DNA of 64,000 nt from Calendula officinalis (lineage: Eukaryota; Streptophyta; Magnoliopsida; Asterales; Asteraceae), in contig OY970828.1 of NCBI GenBank assembly GCA_963853835.1, positions 64,844,861-64,908,860 on the forward strand. Direction: 5' to 3'. Every line of letters starts with the position of its first letter. Position 1 is the stretch's first letter. Positions 25,772-38,100 of the stretch are shown in pieces. The notes under the pieces are model-generated. The model had not been told where the DNA came from and ran no database searches. It was given only the letters and a program-made list of their open reading frames with translations. Position numbers and translations under genes: made by a program.

Positions 25772-26181
25772 CCCTGATTTCCTCCATTAATGGAGTCGAA
25801 ACCGTAAATCCTATCAAAAAGCTATGCATAAATTACGACTGCAATCACGTTATGAATACTTGTACGGAGATGGAGCTGCAGCTGCCACCAATTTCCTATG
25901 ACCACAATGGCGGCGGTGATGTTGTCGGTTGTTACGAAATGATGAATCCGGATTTGGATATAAATTGGAACCAGAAAGAGGTGGATGTGAGGATTGCTGA
26001 GGCTATTGGAGATGATGATTCGTCTGAAACTCCGACTACCGGTAACTTGGAAACACGGAGGAGGAGCGCCGGTGCCGGAAAAGGAGATCGGAAAAGGACT
26101 CTGGTTTCCGAGCGGAGAAGGAGAAACGGAATGAAGGAAATGTTATACACGTTGCGTTCGTTGGTACCTAACAATACTAAG
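25772..26181 (+). CDS. FIT: FIT-like gene, exon 1 part b (acidic region, basic region and helix 1)
   Basis: Continues the frame of 11036-11141 after the right target copy (25767-25771). It encodes an acidic N-terminal segment (GDDDSSETPTTGN), a Lys/Arg-rich linker, then the bHLH basic region and first helix, ending NNTK at 26181 directly before a GT donor. An ATG at 25852 lies in frame and could in principle start a shortened protein of 263 residues with the whole bHLH region if a promoter in the LTR drove it; that is speculation. Confidence 0.82.
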
Positions 26182-26305
26182 GTTCTGATCCATATCTTTC
26201 TCGTAAAATATTTTGTCGCTAGCTAATGATTGTTTTCTTTTGGCGGTAAAAGAGTACGCTGATGTGGCAGTTTGAAAAGTTTTTCAGCTGATGTGGATTT
26301 AATGA

Positions 26306-29097
26306 TTGCCAACTTTACTCTCACTTTATGCTATTGCAAATGATCTAGACTTAAAAGCTGAATCGGTTGGTTTATCGGTGGCGGAAAAAAACAGTAGAGT
26401 GGAAATCGATTTTCAAATTAGAGATAGAGAAAATTTAAAATCCCGTGATATTAAGCAAAAAGCAAGGTTAAAGTGGAATATTGATGGCGATGAGAACTCA
26501 AAGTTTTTTCACGGTTCATTGAAACATAATAATCGAAAAAAATTTATTCATGGCATATCCTTTGGTGGAATTTGGACCGAAGACCCCCAAATAATGAAAA
26601 AAAATACAGCAACTTTTTTTGGGAATTTTTTTCGGAAATTGACGGTGATAGGCCGAAATTCATTAGCTCCAAATTTAAGTCGTTATCGGCTTCTCAACAA
26701 ACCCTAATTGAGGAAAATTTCTCAAAAATTGAAATTAAAAAGGCGGTGTGGGATTGTGGAATCGAAAAGGCGCCCGGACCGGATGGTTTCAGTTTCGCTT
26801 TTTATAAAAAATATTGGCACATAATTGAAGATGACTTAATAAAAGCGATTAATTCATTTGAAAACGGCGGGAATTTAAGCTCCGGTTGTAACTCATCCTT
26901 TTTCACACTTATTCCTAAGTGTGAAATCCCGCTCACATTATCGGATTACCGTCCAATTAGTCTTATTGGTAGTTTTTACAAGATTATTGCAAAAATCTTG
27001 GCAAACCGTTTAAAGTTAGTAATTGGTGATATTATTAGTATGGAACAATCCGGCTTTATTGAAGGAAGAAATATTTTAGACGGCCCACTAATCTTAAGTG
27101 AAGTAATCTCGTGGTGTAAAAAAGTGAAAAAACAACTTTTAGTTTTTAAAGTGGACTTTGAAAAAGCATATGACACTTTAAATTGGGCGTTTCTAGATTC
27201 GGTAATGAGTCAAATGGGCTTTGGTGTGAAATGGAGGAAGTGGATTTCTATGTGTCTTGCCTCCACTAGGGCTTCCGTGTTACTTAATGGGTCCCCTACG
27301 GAGGAATTTTCCATTAAAAGAGGCCTTAGACAAGGCGATCCGATGGCCCCGTTCTTATTTATTATTGCGGTAGAAAGCATACATGTCGCTTTGATGGAAG
27401 CAACGGAAAAAGGTATTTTTCATGGTATAAATCTTCCGAATAACGGTCCCCTAATTTCACATCTCCAATATGCCGATGATACCATATTTATTGGGGAATG
27501 GTCCGAAACAAATGCAAAAAACCTATCTCGCATTCTTAGATGCTTTTATTTAGCATCGGGTCTTAAGGTCAATATGTCAAAAAGCAATATCCATGGTTTT
27601 GGGGTCAATAGTGGTGAAATATCTCGAGTTGCTAGAAGCCTAAATTGTAGTATTGGATCCACCCCTTTCAAATATCTCGGGTTGATTATAGGGGCTCCAA
27701 TGCATCGAATTGAGCATTGGGATGTTTTAATTAATAAATTTAATAAAAAACTCTCATCTTGGAAAGCCTCAACTTTATCTTATGGAGGGAGATTAACTCT
27801 TGTTAAATCCGTTCTCGGGGCACTTGGATCTTATTTTCTTTCTTTGTATAAAGCGCCGGAGGGGTTGATAAAAAAGTTAGAATCAATTCGGTCAAAATTC
27901 TTTTGGGGTTCAAAAAATGGAGAAAGAAAAATTAGTTGGGTTAGTTGGAAAAAAACCCACGCCCCATTAAATTCGGGCGGGTTAAATATTCCGAGTATTA
28001 GAGCCCAAAATCTTGCCCTTCTAACAAAATGGTGGTGGAGATGGAAAACGGATGGGAACACTCTTTGGAAGATCGTTATTGCATCTTTACATGAGACTTC
28101 GTCTTCCTCCGCCCCGGTTAGTAAATTCCCGGGTGTGTGGAATAACATTGTTAAGGTTCGAGATAATTTTAATAAATTAAATATCCCGATTGACTCATGG
28201 TTTCAAGCATCCTCGAACCCGGAATCAGGGTTGCTTCGCTGGTCATGGCCGTTTGAACCGGACGGCGTTTTCTCAGTTTCATCAGCCCGAGTAATTATTG
28301 AAGATACTATTTTGGGCCCTTGTAATTTCGGTGATTTCCCGTGGATTAATACAATTCCCACTAGAATCAACGTTTTCTTTTGGCGTTTTGCTCACAATCG
28401 TTTGCCAACATGTTTTAATCTTCTTAAAAGAGGAATCATTTTGCAAACGGCGGTATGCTGTTTGTGCGAGAGAGAAATCGAAGACGCGGAACATCTCTTT
28501 TGGCGTTGTAGTAAGGTACGCGAGATTTGGGTCGAATTTTGCAGGTGGTGGTGTATAGATATTGGCTATATATCGGGTTTGGAGCAGCTTTTAGCTTGGA
28601 GGCTAAAGGAAAAGTTGTCAAAAACAAAATCGAAACATTTTGTGATTGCATTTGTTTCGGTTTTATGGCACATATGGAAATACCGAAACGAAGAGATTTT
28701 TAACAATAGTTGTGGTAATCGTCATCCTATATTATCGGAAGCACAAGCACAAGCTTTTTATTGGATTAAGAATAGATCAAAGGAGAATTGGGGAGGCAAC
28801 GATTGGGCCCAATGGTGCAATAACCCGAAATCTATTTGAGGGTTTGATTCTGACTTGATATATGTCTAGTACCTTGTTATAGTTTTATTTAATTGTTTTG
28901 GTGATGTATGATCATTATGATGGGCGAATAGGTCTAGGCAGAGGTGTTTATTTTGTTTTTGGATTTGGTGTATTGTGGACATATTTCTCTCTAGCTTCTC
29001 GCTAGTTTTTAATATATTTTCGGGGTCGCCGGTGCGGGTGATGGCAATGCCGAAGCTCGTCTCCGTCGTGCCCTTTGTTTTTGCTGTTAAAAAAAAA
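26306..29097 (+). mobile_element. 5'-truncated LINE retrotransposon in intron 1 of the FIT-like gene
   Basis: Sense-oriented non-LTR element. It begins mid-ORF2 (linker region DLDLKAESVGLS, near 26339), continues through reverse transcriptase to a stop at 28839, a 3' UTR, and a short A tail at 29089-29097. The 3' UTR string GATGGCAATGCCGAAGCTCG (29039-) recurs almost unchanged in the LINE at 56330-58685, so both belong to one family. I found no clear target duplication, so the 5' edge is approximate. Confidence 0.85.
26572..28839 (+). pseudogene. LINE ORF2: reverse transcriptase and zf-RVT region
   Basis: A 755-codon open frame. Reverse transcriptase motifs in order: KAPGPDGFSF, LSDYRPISLIG, KVDFEKAYDTLNW, GLRQGDPMAPFLFI, and the catalytic YADD at 27469-27480. 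The C-terminal part has a zf-RVT zinc-binding region (CCLCEREIEDAEHLFWRC) and a Trp-rich end. The upstream ORF2 part (26306 to about 26600) is in a different frame, with the switch near an A run and a T run at 26595-26630, so the endonuclease end is missing and the rest is frameshifted. The RT core itself looks intact. Confidence 0.88.
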
Positions 29098-29765
29098 GGT
29101 ATGGTTAAGGATCGGATTTTTATCTCCACATCATTATTTCACATTTTACATTCAAAACCCCTCAAATATTCTTCTTTTACCCTCACTTAATTCATTTGGG
29201 CTCACCCTTTTTTTTTTCTTTTTTTAAAATAACTTAATATTTCATTAAAATAAAAAGTACAAACTACAAATAAAAAATTACAAATACCGAAAAATTAAGC
29301 TAAGTTACCGGAAAATAAAAAAAATACCGAAAAATTAAAAAAAAAACGAAAAATTTAAAAATATACCGAAAATTACTTTGTTTTGTAAAAATTTGTTGTA
29401 TGAAAAAGTTTAGGTTGATAAATGTTGTGTAAAAATTTGTATAAAATGGTGTGGTATTTATAAGGGTTTAAGGTTTATTAAAAAAACAAAAAAATAATCG
29501 AATTTACACGTGTCAACGCCCCATTGGCTCGTTGGCTAAGTCGGATGGCCGGTGAAGGTAGGGGTTTCACTTGGCGGGCGGTGTGTTGGTGCGGGTCGGA
29601 TGGCGAGGTGGCCTCTGGCAAGCTAGGGGTCTAGTTACTATACCCGAGGCTCTTAGATGACAAAATAAGTTTTATTCTATGCAATTTCATCTCAGAAGTT
29701 GATGTAATTTTTGTATTGGGATTTTCACACCACATTTTTTATTGTATGTACCACACTTATTGCTC
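29098..29765. other. Intron 1 sequence between LINE and hAT element, possible transposon relic
   Basis: AT-rich A/T-run sequence (29200-29480) followed by a GC-richer stretch (29515-29650). The left edge (GGTATGGTTAAGG, 29098-) and the complement of the right edge (GGGTATAGTAACTAG, ending about 29644) are weakly similar inverted ends, as in PIF/Harbinger-like elements. The call is tentative. Confidence 0.3.
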
Positions 29766-29773
29766 AGTATATT

Positions 29774-30598
29774 CAGGCCCGGCCACAGCCATGTGCAAGG
29801 AGTTCCATTGAACAGGGCCCATGATCATTTAAGGGCCCAAAAGTTTTACTATCTTTTGTTTCCTATAGCCCAAATTACTTAGCTAGGTTTATACAATTAA
29901 TCATAAACCCATTACGGCATTATTTCGTTACATCGCCACATCTCGATCAAGGAATTCAGAAATCAAAGACGATGATTTTGGTTTTTGATTTCTTCATGAA
30001 ATTGTGAGAAGTCGATCACAATTAGAATCCTTCTGGTTCTTGTTTTGATTTCCTATTTTTCCTCAATTATTTCCTCTTAAATTGGAGGCAACTTATTTTA
30101 TATTTCTTTTTACATTCATTCTTAGTTTCATACTGACTTAATGATTATAAATTATGATTACAAATTGTGATTCTAAGATCTCTTATTCTTTGAACTTTAC
30201 TTAACAATTCTTGGTTCACAATATTCGATTTTTAAAGGAGGTAATTATGTAAATATGTAATTATTTATCAATATAAAATATGATCTGATTTGGTGTTCAA
30301 GAGAAACTTAAAAGAATTTGCAAATCAGGTGATTTCTTTCCTTTGATTTTTTTATTCTTTTCTGTATTTTAATATGCGACATAAAATTAAAAAACATGAA
30401 TCTGGCTATGAAAAATGTAAGAAAATACAAAATTTTTGAGGGATTCAATAAATCTCCCGAAGGAGCAATACATAAGTTCTTATGCCTTGTAATTTAAATA
30501 TAAAATAGGACATTATTGTTTATAGTTTTAGAATTTACAAGTGTTGGACCTTTTTAGATAATTTGAACAGGGCCTCCAAATTCTCGGGGCCGGCCCTG
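29774..30598. mobile_element. hAT-type element (825 bp) in intron 1 of the FIT-like gene
   Basis: Terminal inverted repeats CAGGCCCGGCC and GGGGCCGGCCCTG, with an exact 8-bp target duplication AGTATATT (29766-29773 and 30599-30606), the size expected for hAT elements. No transposase frame, so non-autonomous. Confidence 0.88.
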
Positions 30599-30804
30599 AG
30601 TATATTTATATAATTCGTTCTAAAACTTGCATTGTGTGATGTATACATTAAAAGTTGTGGTGTCGGTCGGAATTAATTCTTATTCTCAATTTGTATATAT
30701 CGTTTAAACAATATCATATAATGGTTTGTAGTTCTTTTTCTCTTCTAAATTTTATGTTTTTTTCAAGGTTATAACTTTTAAGAGTAAAAAAAAATCATAC
30801 GCAG

Positions 30805-31435
30805 ATGGATAAAGCCTCGATAGTCGGAGATGCAGCACGATACATTCAAGATCTTCAAATGCAAGCTAGGAATTTAAGGAACGAGATTGCAACAATTGAA
30901 GAGACTAAAACCCAAAAAACGCCATCCCAAAGTTCGAAAAAGAATCATGCTATAGACTCGTGTTCCGTAATGAAGAAGATTTATAAGGTTACACGAAAAT
31001 TAGTTTTTACGATTTAAACATGTATAAAATAAAATAAGCGCGACAATTATTTTTTTTCTCTTTTGATGATTGATATATAGTTGGATATGTTTCAAGTGGA
31101 GGAAAAGGGATATTATGTGAGACTGGTCTGCACCAAAGGACGAGGTGTTGCGGTATCACTCCATAAAGCACTTGAGTTCATTACGAGCTTTCAAATTCAT
31201 AGCTCGAATTTGACCACCGTTAATGATACATTTATGTTAACATTCACGTTAAATGTAAGTTTAACTTTGTATAGGTGTATCTTTAATTAGGATCGATCAA
31301 TAATTAGTGTTTATGTGTATAAATTAGCAGGTAACAAGGTGTGAATTTGACATAAACCTACCAAATTTGAAGCTATGGCTTGCAAGTGCTTTCCTTAACC
31401 AAGGTTTTGAATTCAATGCAATTCCGTCGCCTTAA
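30805..31435 (+). CDS. FIT: FIT-like gene, exons 2-4 (helix 2 and C-terminal domain)
   Basis: Exon 2 (30805-30987) begins MDKASIVGDA after a CAG acceptor and encodes helix 2 and a linker. Exon 3 (31081-31254) and exon 4 (31331-31435) encode the C-terminal ACT-like dimerisation-type region, ending at TAA 31433-31435. Exon 3 follows TATAG, exon 4 follows GCAG. No frameshift or stop is seen in these exons. Confidence 0.85.
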
Positions 31436-31707
31436 ATCGACACAAGGAAGACCGAGACGGTTTCATATGGTGTAGAGCATATTAGACGTTGGCAAACAAC
31501 ATGTGCGGTATAAATTATTTTCGAGTATAAAAAATGTATCATGTGTCTCACTAACGTGCAATTATTGTTGAGTAGTGATGGTTTAGTGGGTGTTCCCAAG
31601 TGTCTCGGTGTATGATTTAATGATTATGCATGTGGTTTATAAGAACATTTAAATGTTAACTAGAATGTTTTATCACCATTATTTAAGCTTACACGAGTCA
31701 TTTATTA
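31436..31707. other. 3' flank of the FIT-like gene
   Basis: Presumed 3' UTR and downstream spacer up to the first MITE; no other feature seen. Confidence 0.5.
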
Positions 31708-32285
31708 CTCCCTCCGTCCCTAAATAATGTTCTCATTTCTCCTTCAAGTTTTGTCCCTAAATAAATTTCTCATTTCTCAAACTTAAGGGGCTCACTTAAT
31801 ATAATACTTCCTCCGTTTCAAAATAAGTGATACAAATTAGATTTCACAGTTTTTGAGGCAAAAGATGATAATGAAGGTTAATTAGATTAAATTTGAAGTT
31901 AGTGGAGGATGGGTCCCACATATATTGATTAAAGTGAATTTAATGATGTTTAAAAGTAAAAGTAGGGGCACATGTGTCTTTTCACTTTATTAAAGGAGAT
32001 AGTTAGTGGGTATGGTCCCCACTACCTTTTACAAAATATGGTAAGTTTTCAAAGTGTATCACTTATTTTGAAACACCCCAAAATGGAAAGTGTATCACTT
32101 ATTTTGAAACGGAGGAAGTAATATTATTGTCAACACTTTCACCACTAACTATCTCTTAAAATACCTTCTCTCTCCAATCAAACCTTATATTTTAATCATA
32201 AGTAATATCAAATACCCCACCACTAACTATCTCCTAAAAAGTTGTGCCCAAGAGAAATAAGAAATTTATTTAGGGAAGGAGGGAT
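31708..32285. mobile_element. Stowaway-like MITE carrying a nested MITE
   Basis: Outer element with ends CTCCCTCCGTCCCTAAATAA and TTATTTAGGGAAGGAGGGAT, flanked by TA (31706-31707 and 32286-32287). It is interrupted by a second MITE at 31807-32118. Without the insert it is about 264 bp. Confidence 0.75.
31807..32118. mobile_element. Nested Stowaway-like MITE (312 bp)
   Basis: Ends CTTCCTCCGTTTCAAAATAA and TTATTTTGAAACGGAGGAAG are perfect inverted repeats over 20 bases, flanked by TA (31805-31806 and 32119-32120). Same family as 10520-10835 and 51530-51840; the best preserved of the three. Confidence 0.9.
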
Positions 32286-32663
32286 TAATACTTAAGATCC
32301 AATATATATCACTAACTAGGTTAGGCCTGTGCAGAAGCAAAAAACCGGACCGGACCGAGGACCGGAAAAACCAGATTTGATGGACCGAGGACCGGACCGG
32401 TGGTCTGTAACGCCCCGAATTTTTAATGATTAAATAGTATTTTTAATAAATTTAAATTGGGTATTAATCAGTTTTATTTATTTAATTGCAATAAATGTGG
32501 GACGCTTCTCTTAGATGTATTATGTATTATTAGTAATAATATTAATTGCGAAGACCTGATTTAATTACAAATCGTTAGTTGGCAATTCGATTACGTGACG
32601 TTTTAAATTTCGAGTTTAGCTGATAGCCAGGCCGGCCGTAGGCCAAGGCCGAAGGCCGAGTCA

Positions 32664-32763
32664 ACCTTGCCTTGGTGCTGGTTTGCATCTCTATTGTTTT
32701 AAGCCCGATCTTCACCTTGCCTTGGTGCTGGTTTGCATCTCTATTGTTTTAAGCCCGATCTTC
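32664..32763. repeat. 50-bp tandem duplication within the LTR
   Basis: Two identical copies beginning ACCTTGCCTTGGTGCTGG at 32664 and 32714; both copies are present in LTRs B and C too, so the duplication predates the array. Confidence 0.9.
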
Positions 32764-34454
32764 TTTTGATCATTATTAACCAGGCCGAACCCTTGAATTT
32801 ATTCCTTGAGCCCGTTTTTGCTTTCCTAGCCAAAGCCCGAGCCCATAGTTGCTAAACAAGCCCAACATTAGGAGCCCGGTTATTAGAGTTGCTAGTATAT
32901 AATTGATCCCCTAAATTCCCTGATCTTGTATAAGCGGCCGACCCTAATCCCATGATTCTTATTTTATTTTTCTTCTCCGTTCCACCACTTATACGTAGCA
33001 GCTCACGCAACAAAGAGGGAGTCGTGGCATTGTACAGACCGGTGGCTGCTAAATGTTTTGGGCCAATGAGATTTATGGTAGAATACCACGTTATTGAAAG
33101 ATGGGGAGGTGCCATGCGAAATCAATACAAGCAAGCAAACATACAGCTTAGTCATTCGGTGGCATGTGGGATTGTTTTTCTTATATTGGTGAAGCACGTC
33201 TAATTAATTCAAGCTACTTCCTTGCTAGCTTACTTGTACAAATTGAAGAAAATGAGCAGCGAGTCTCAGGTGGTGTTGATAGTCAGGCGTGTGAATGTTC
33301 GAGAGCATCCCCATCGTAACGGTGTTCCATCGTCGAGCAAGCTGTGAACAAATTCCCTCTCTAGCCGATTATCATATTACTTTCGGTAGTTATACTTCTT
33401 ACTCATCAATTTCATTAATCTTTGCAATCTTTTATCCTAATTCCGTTTTATGAAGGCTGCAGGCAGGTTTAATATCGAGCCATTGAAGGCTCGGGTTGTG
33501 CTTGTTGTGTTGTCGGCTTTATTCCTTGTATAATTGTATAGTTCTTTCGTCGATTAGTCGGGTTTCAAATGTCTAGTTGTCAAATCTTTTAATGGGAAAT
33601 TGCCCTCACTGTTTTGGCCTCGTATTATAACCACTGAATTAATAGGGTGTCGGGGTCCGGGTTGGATAAAGATCGCGAGTTTATGTCATAAACGTTTTAT
33701 TAACCGGAAACCGAACCCGTGGGGTTCTTGGTTTCCTAAACCGAAGAGTTTTACTAAATAAATTCACGAGATTATATGATTGCGAAATTCTGTGATAAAA
33801 GTGATTTTGGGCTGTCGAGGGTCTCGGGAATAAATGAGTTAATGTCGGGTTTTAAAACGGGTTTTAATCTACATGTTGGATTTTGGGCAGATTCTGTGGG
33901 TAGACTTCGAGTCTGTTTTTGTCACACCTATGATGCGTTTTTGAATTTTTGGCCCGTGCTGGTCACTTGTTTTCTGAGTTAGCTTTCCAACGCCGCAACC
34001 CTCTCGTTAATCCGATTTGAGGTTTAAAAGTTATAACCATTCTAATATGCTGCTGTTAGGAAAATGACCTGTGCAGCTATGCTGTCTTGTGAGCCTGTTT
34101 TGAGGCCCTTAGAGTCCGATTTTGGGAAGAAGCCACTTGAGAGTGTTTTGTAGTATTCTGAGTCTAGTTTCTGTGGTAAAAAGATGGGAAAAATCTAATG
34201 AGCAGTTTAAGAGTTATAGCAGTTTCCGTGAGACTGACGGGTGCTGCCAGTTTTCTAAATTAAGTCCTTAGAACGGATTGTAACTCGGGTTTCATTTTTA
34301 TGCTTTTAGGATCATCTAGGAATAACCGAGCAGCGCCTTAGAGTATTGAGGATCCTTTAGAGCTTACGTTTCTCGAGGTGAGTATTCTCACCGTGTATTC
34401 AGTTTTAACGTTGTACATGCATGACTTACGTGTTACATTTCTTGCCCTATAGTT

Positions 34455-34588
34455 GTTATCTGAGACTGATTTTTTATCTGAGATTGATTTGTTATCTGAG
34501 ACTGATTTGTTATCTAAGATTGATTTGTTATCTGAGACTGATTTGTTATCTGAGATTGATCTGTTATCCGAGTCAACTGTTATCTGAG
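34455..34588 (+). repeat. 18-bp minisatellite with alternating units in LTR A
   Basis: About seven units of GTTATCTGAGAYTGATTT, in which C and T alternate at the twelfth base, giving a 36-bp higher-order period. The same array occurs at 41473-41606 and 48484-48617. Confidence 0.88.
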
Positions 34589-35199
34589 CTTTCTGTGATC
34601 TAGCTTTCTGAGGTATGAGTTTCTGAGATTTGAGTTAAACATTAAACATAATATATCTGACTTGACATCGAAGAGCACTGGTGTCAGACGTTTTGACTTG
34701 GCACCGAAGAGTACTGGTGCCAGGCCTTTTGACTCTCACCGAAGAGTACAGGTGTTGAGGTGGTGTGAGGCGGGTCGAGGTTGATCTCTCGTCCCAAGTC
34801 ACCCTAGCGCGCTATATAAATTAAAATCTGAGTAATAAAATCTGAGAAATAAATCTGAGTAATTAATCGAGTAGATTCTGAGTAGGAGTACACCGATGTG
34901 CCCTCATGTGTTGTATGTTATAGTTGTTTACATTTTGAGACTATTCACTCAGCTTCCCAGCTGACCCAAACTTTCCGCCACATTGTTTCAGGTACCAGCA
35001 GAGGAAAGGAGAAGGTGGATGGTTGACCGCTGTATCTTTCATTACCGATGTGGACGGCATTTAATATTTTAAAGACACTTAATTTTAACTATTTCCGCAT
35101 TAAATACATTTTTAAATGAAAATACTATTATTGGGACCTTTTGATTATAAATTTTGTTTTTAAAAGTTTTAAAAATCTTGTAAATTTTAGGGTGTTACA

Positions 35200-38100
35200 A
35201 GTTGGTATCAGAGCTCTGACTTGAGGGATTTGGATTCACAAGGGGTGGATTCAAACTCAAGTTTGAGTCTCGAGTTTTAAAACGCGAACTGAGTAAAATA
35301 TTTCTGAGAAAAGTTTCCACATCAAGCATACAGCATGTCACGTCGACCTCTCGCTTTTCCCATTGCTGGTAATATTTAATAGTTTTTATTTATCTGAGAT
35401 GTATGTTGTATTCTGAGTATGGATGAGAAGAGTAGTCTGAGATCTTTGTGTTTAAATTCTAAGTATATTTTTCCGAGTGTTGTTTCTAATTACATCTGTG
35501 AAATAAATCCTAAAAGTTATAATAACATACGAAAATTACATATGAATTGTACGACTAAATACTATGTATATATAGATATACGAATGCGAGGTTTGATAAT
35601 TTTGAGTATAATTTAGAGCATAATTCTGAGTAAAATTCTGGTTTTAATTCCCAATGTTAATATATTTATGCATATACAAATACGCATACTAGAGGAATTA
35701 TAAATGTTAATGAGGATAATAAAAGTTTCCAATTTAGAGGAACACCTAATAGAGTTGAAATGAGATTTTATAAATTCTGAGAAATTTTAACCAAATGTGT
35801 AATAACGGGATATTAATTTATGATTCACCTGCTTTGAGTAAATGAGAAAAGAGAAAAAATTATTAATATTAAGGAGGAGTATTAAATATTCGTATTGGGA
35901 GAAACACTTAATAGACTGAGTCAATTAAGCGAGTAAATCAGAGATTAGTAAATCAAATTGATTATAAATATTTTTATGTGGATTTTTCCAAGTTGAGTAA
36001 AAGAAAGAATTATTAAGTCAGTAAAATGGGAAATAATTACATGTAGCTGAACGAGAATTATTAACAGGATCTAAAAGAGAATTATTGATCAGGGTTAAAA
36101 GAGAAGTTATCTAAATGAGAAATTAAAATTTCGTGAATACAACGAATCACGAGATATAATAGTTAAGCAGATTCCATATTAAGGTCAACAAGTTAGTATT
36201 CATTTAAATTGAGATAAAATGGGAAAAACATTTCGAGTAAGTAGGTTAAATTGCCGAGTGCAAAACTAAATGTGGATGACAAGTTAAGTGACAGATTAAT
36301 GAGTTCACACTGATAGATTAAAATAAACTATGTAAGTTTAATGGACTAATTAATTGAGAAATTGCTGAGTCAAATTAATCAGATATTATTGAAGCTCATC
36401 TTAAAGAGTAATTATATAAGAGGATTAAGAGGAAGCTAACGTCATCAATTTGATGATTATTTATTTAAAAACGAGTTAAAAGAGCGATAAATTGAATCAA
36501 ATTAAACGAGGAACGCAATAACTGAGAACTCTGATAAAAAAGATATTAATCGTCATGCTCACAAATTGCAATAAATTTAATATAATTGTGAAGAGGATAT
36601 AAGTTATATTTATGAGGAATGATAAATGGCATATTCAAATGAAAAGTTTAAAAGGAGATTTGTATTGTGAAAATAACTAAGTGGAAATATTTCTACGAAT
36701 CTGAGTTATCCGAGTATCACGTACGAGACTAAATGTACGCATGATTTTCTGAGTAATGGTTATGAGATTTTGAGTATGCACTGTTGAGTGCATATCGGTA
36801 TTTATCAGACATTGAAAATAAACTTCCTTTCTCCTGTGTGATTAAAATTCCTTTCTTCTGAGTGTGATTTGTTGGTGGGTTTATATGTGGGAAGTTGTAA
36901 ACTTTGGGATTTACTCGTGATCAAACAGAAGTAGGTGTTGAAAGTAATAGAGGGCCCCTATTATCGTACACACCGAACTTTTGGTTGGTTATGGGGAGAT
37001 TTTGAAGGGAACGATGGACCAATGCTTGTTATTGTGAATTTAGTATGTGTATCCTAATTGTTTGTGTGAATACATACTTGCTTGTTTATTTTGGTAGACA
37101 ATACTAGTTCCAAACTCGAGGACGAGTTTTCTCCAAGTGGAGTTGAGTAAGGGTAAAAAGGAAAATTGTCAAGAAATAATTATCATTAATTATTATTTAT
37201 AAATATTATGAGCATGATGCTTATGCAGAGAGATTTTGTTGTTATGAATTTAAAGTGTGAAATCTAGATACATATAATTGATCAAATAAATTATAAGTGT
37301 AACTATAGAGTTTAAACCAAAATGATAGATCAGGTTTACTGGAGAAATTAACAAATCAAGTTAATTGGGTTGAATGAATATCGTACAAAAGGGAAGTAGT
37401 AATACTACAATTATATACAAAATAAGACAGTATACTTATTCTCGGGTGGTTATAAATGTGATAATGAGAAATCATTAAATCAAAGTGATGAGAACTTATT
37501 AATGAGTCGTATATGAGAAAACTGCTACAATGAAATTTTGAGGAAAATGAGTTAAAATGAGATCGGTAATTTGCTGGTAATGAGTTATTGTTAAAAGAGC
37601 TAAATGATAAAATTTTATTTTGATTAATTATGGAGTAATTTTGAGTTATAAGAAATTTACAAACCGAGTTACATGAGCAACTTAATAAAATGAGTCAAAA
37701 GAAAAAAAGTATTAAAGGGACGGGAAGTTTCATTCAAATTTTTGAAGTATTATAAAGTGTTATGAGTTTTGAGGTATTATAAAATTATATGAGAAAACTC
37801 TATTTATAAATAATTATTAAACTTGAAATGAGAACAACAACTCAATAAATTGATATTGAACTTAGGAGAAATTTCGAAAAGACGAGAATGTACTGAATTG
37901 ATGAACCATGGGTAAACTGTAAGATTTAGAATAATGTGTAACTGCGAAGTGAGTAAATGAGAACTCAGGAATTAATTCGTAATTGGAGTAACGAGAAATT
38001 ATAATAAATAAGAGTATGAAATTTAATTGGAATTTTAGTGGGTAACATGAAATTAATGAGTAGAGATGGTCAAAATAATTAAGAGACATTTAAATTGTGT

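Larger units (their letters stand above)
11036..31435 (+). pseudogene. FIT: FIT/FER-type bHLH transcription factor gene, exon 1 split by a 14.6-kb retroelement block
   Basis: Exon 1 is 11036-11141 plus 25772-26181, then 30805-30987, 31081-31254 and 31331-31435. Leaving out the insertion and one target duplication, the pieces total 978 bases (325 residues plus stop), close to the 318 residues of Arabidopsis FIT, with every exon junction in phase. Recognition rests on the basic region SERRRRNGM and helix 1 (residues 142-172), helix 2 beginning MDKASIVGDAARYIQDLQ (173-), VEEKGYYVRLVC in exon 3 and NLPNLKLWLASAFLNQGFEF in exon 4, the arrangement typical of FIT/FER. That family works as a heterodimer with subgroup Ib bHLH proteins to switch on root iron uptake genes. 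As it stands the message would meet stop codons inside the LTR, so the allele is probably null. FIT is the best fit; a close bHLH paralogue is possible. Confidence 0.85.
32406..35199 (+). repeat. LTR A (2794 bp)
   Basis: TGTAACGCCCC...GGGTGTTACA. Contains a 50-bp tandem duplication (32664-32763) and an 18-bp minisatellite (34455-34588). More diverged than LTRs B and C, which share many variants. Short frames in it show no known domain. Confidence 0.92.

Noticed and set aside
33776..33982. Small frames in LTR A, B and C (also 32952-33203 and 34421-34603)
   Set aside because: The last is only translation of the 18-bp minisatellite; the others have no domain and lie in non-coding LTR.
34455..34588. 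CRISPR-like regular repeat
   Set aside because: The units are directly adjacent without unique spacers, and the context is a plant LTR.
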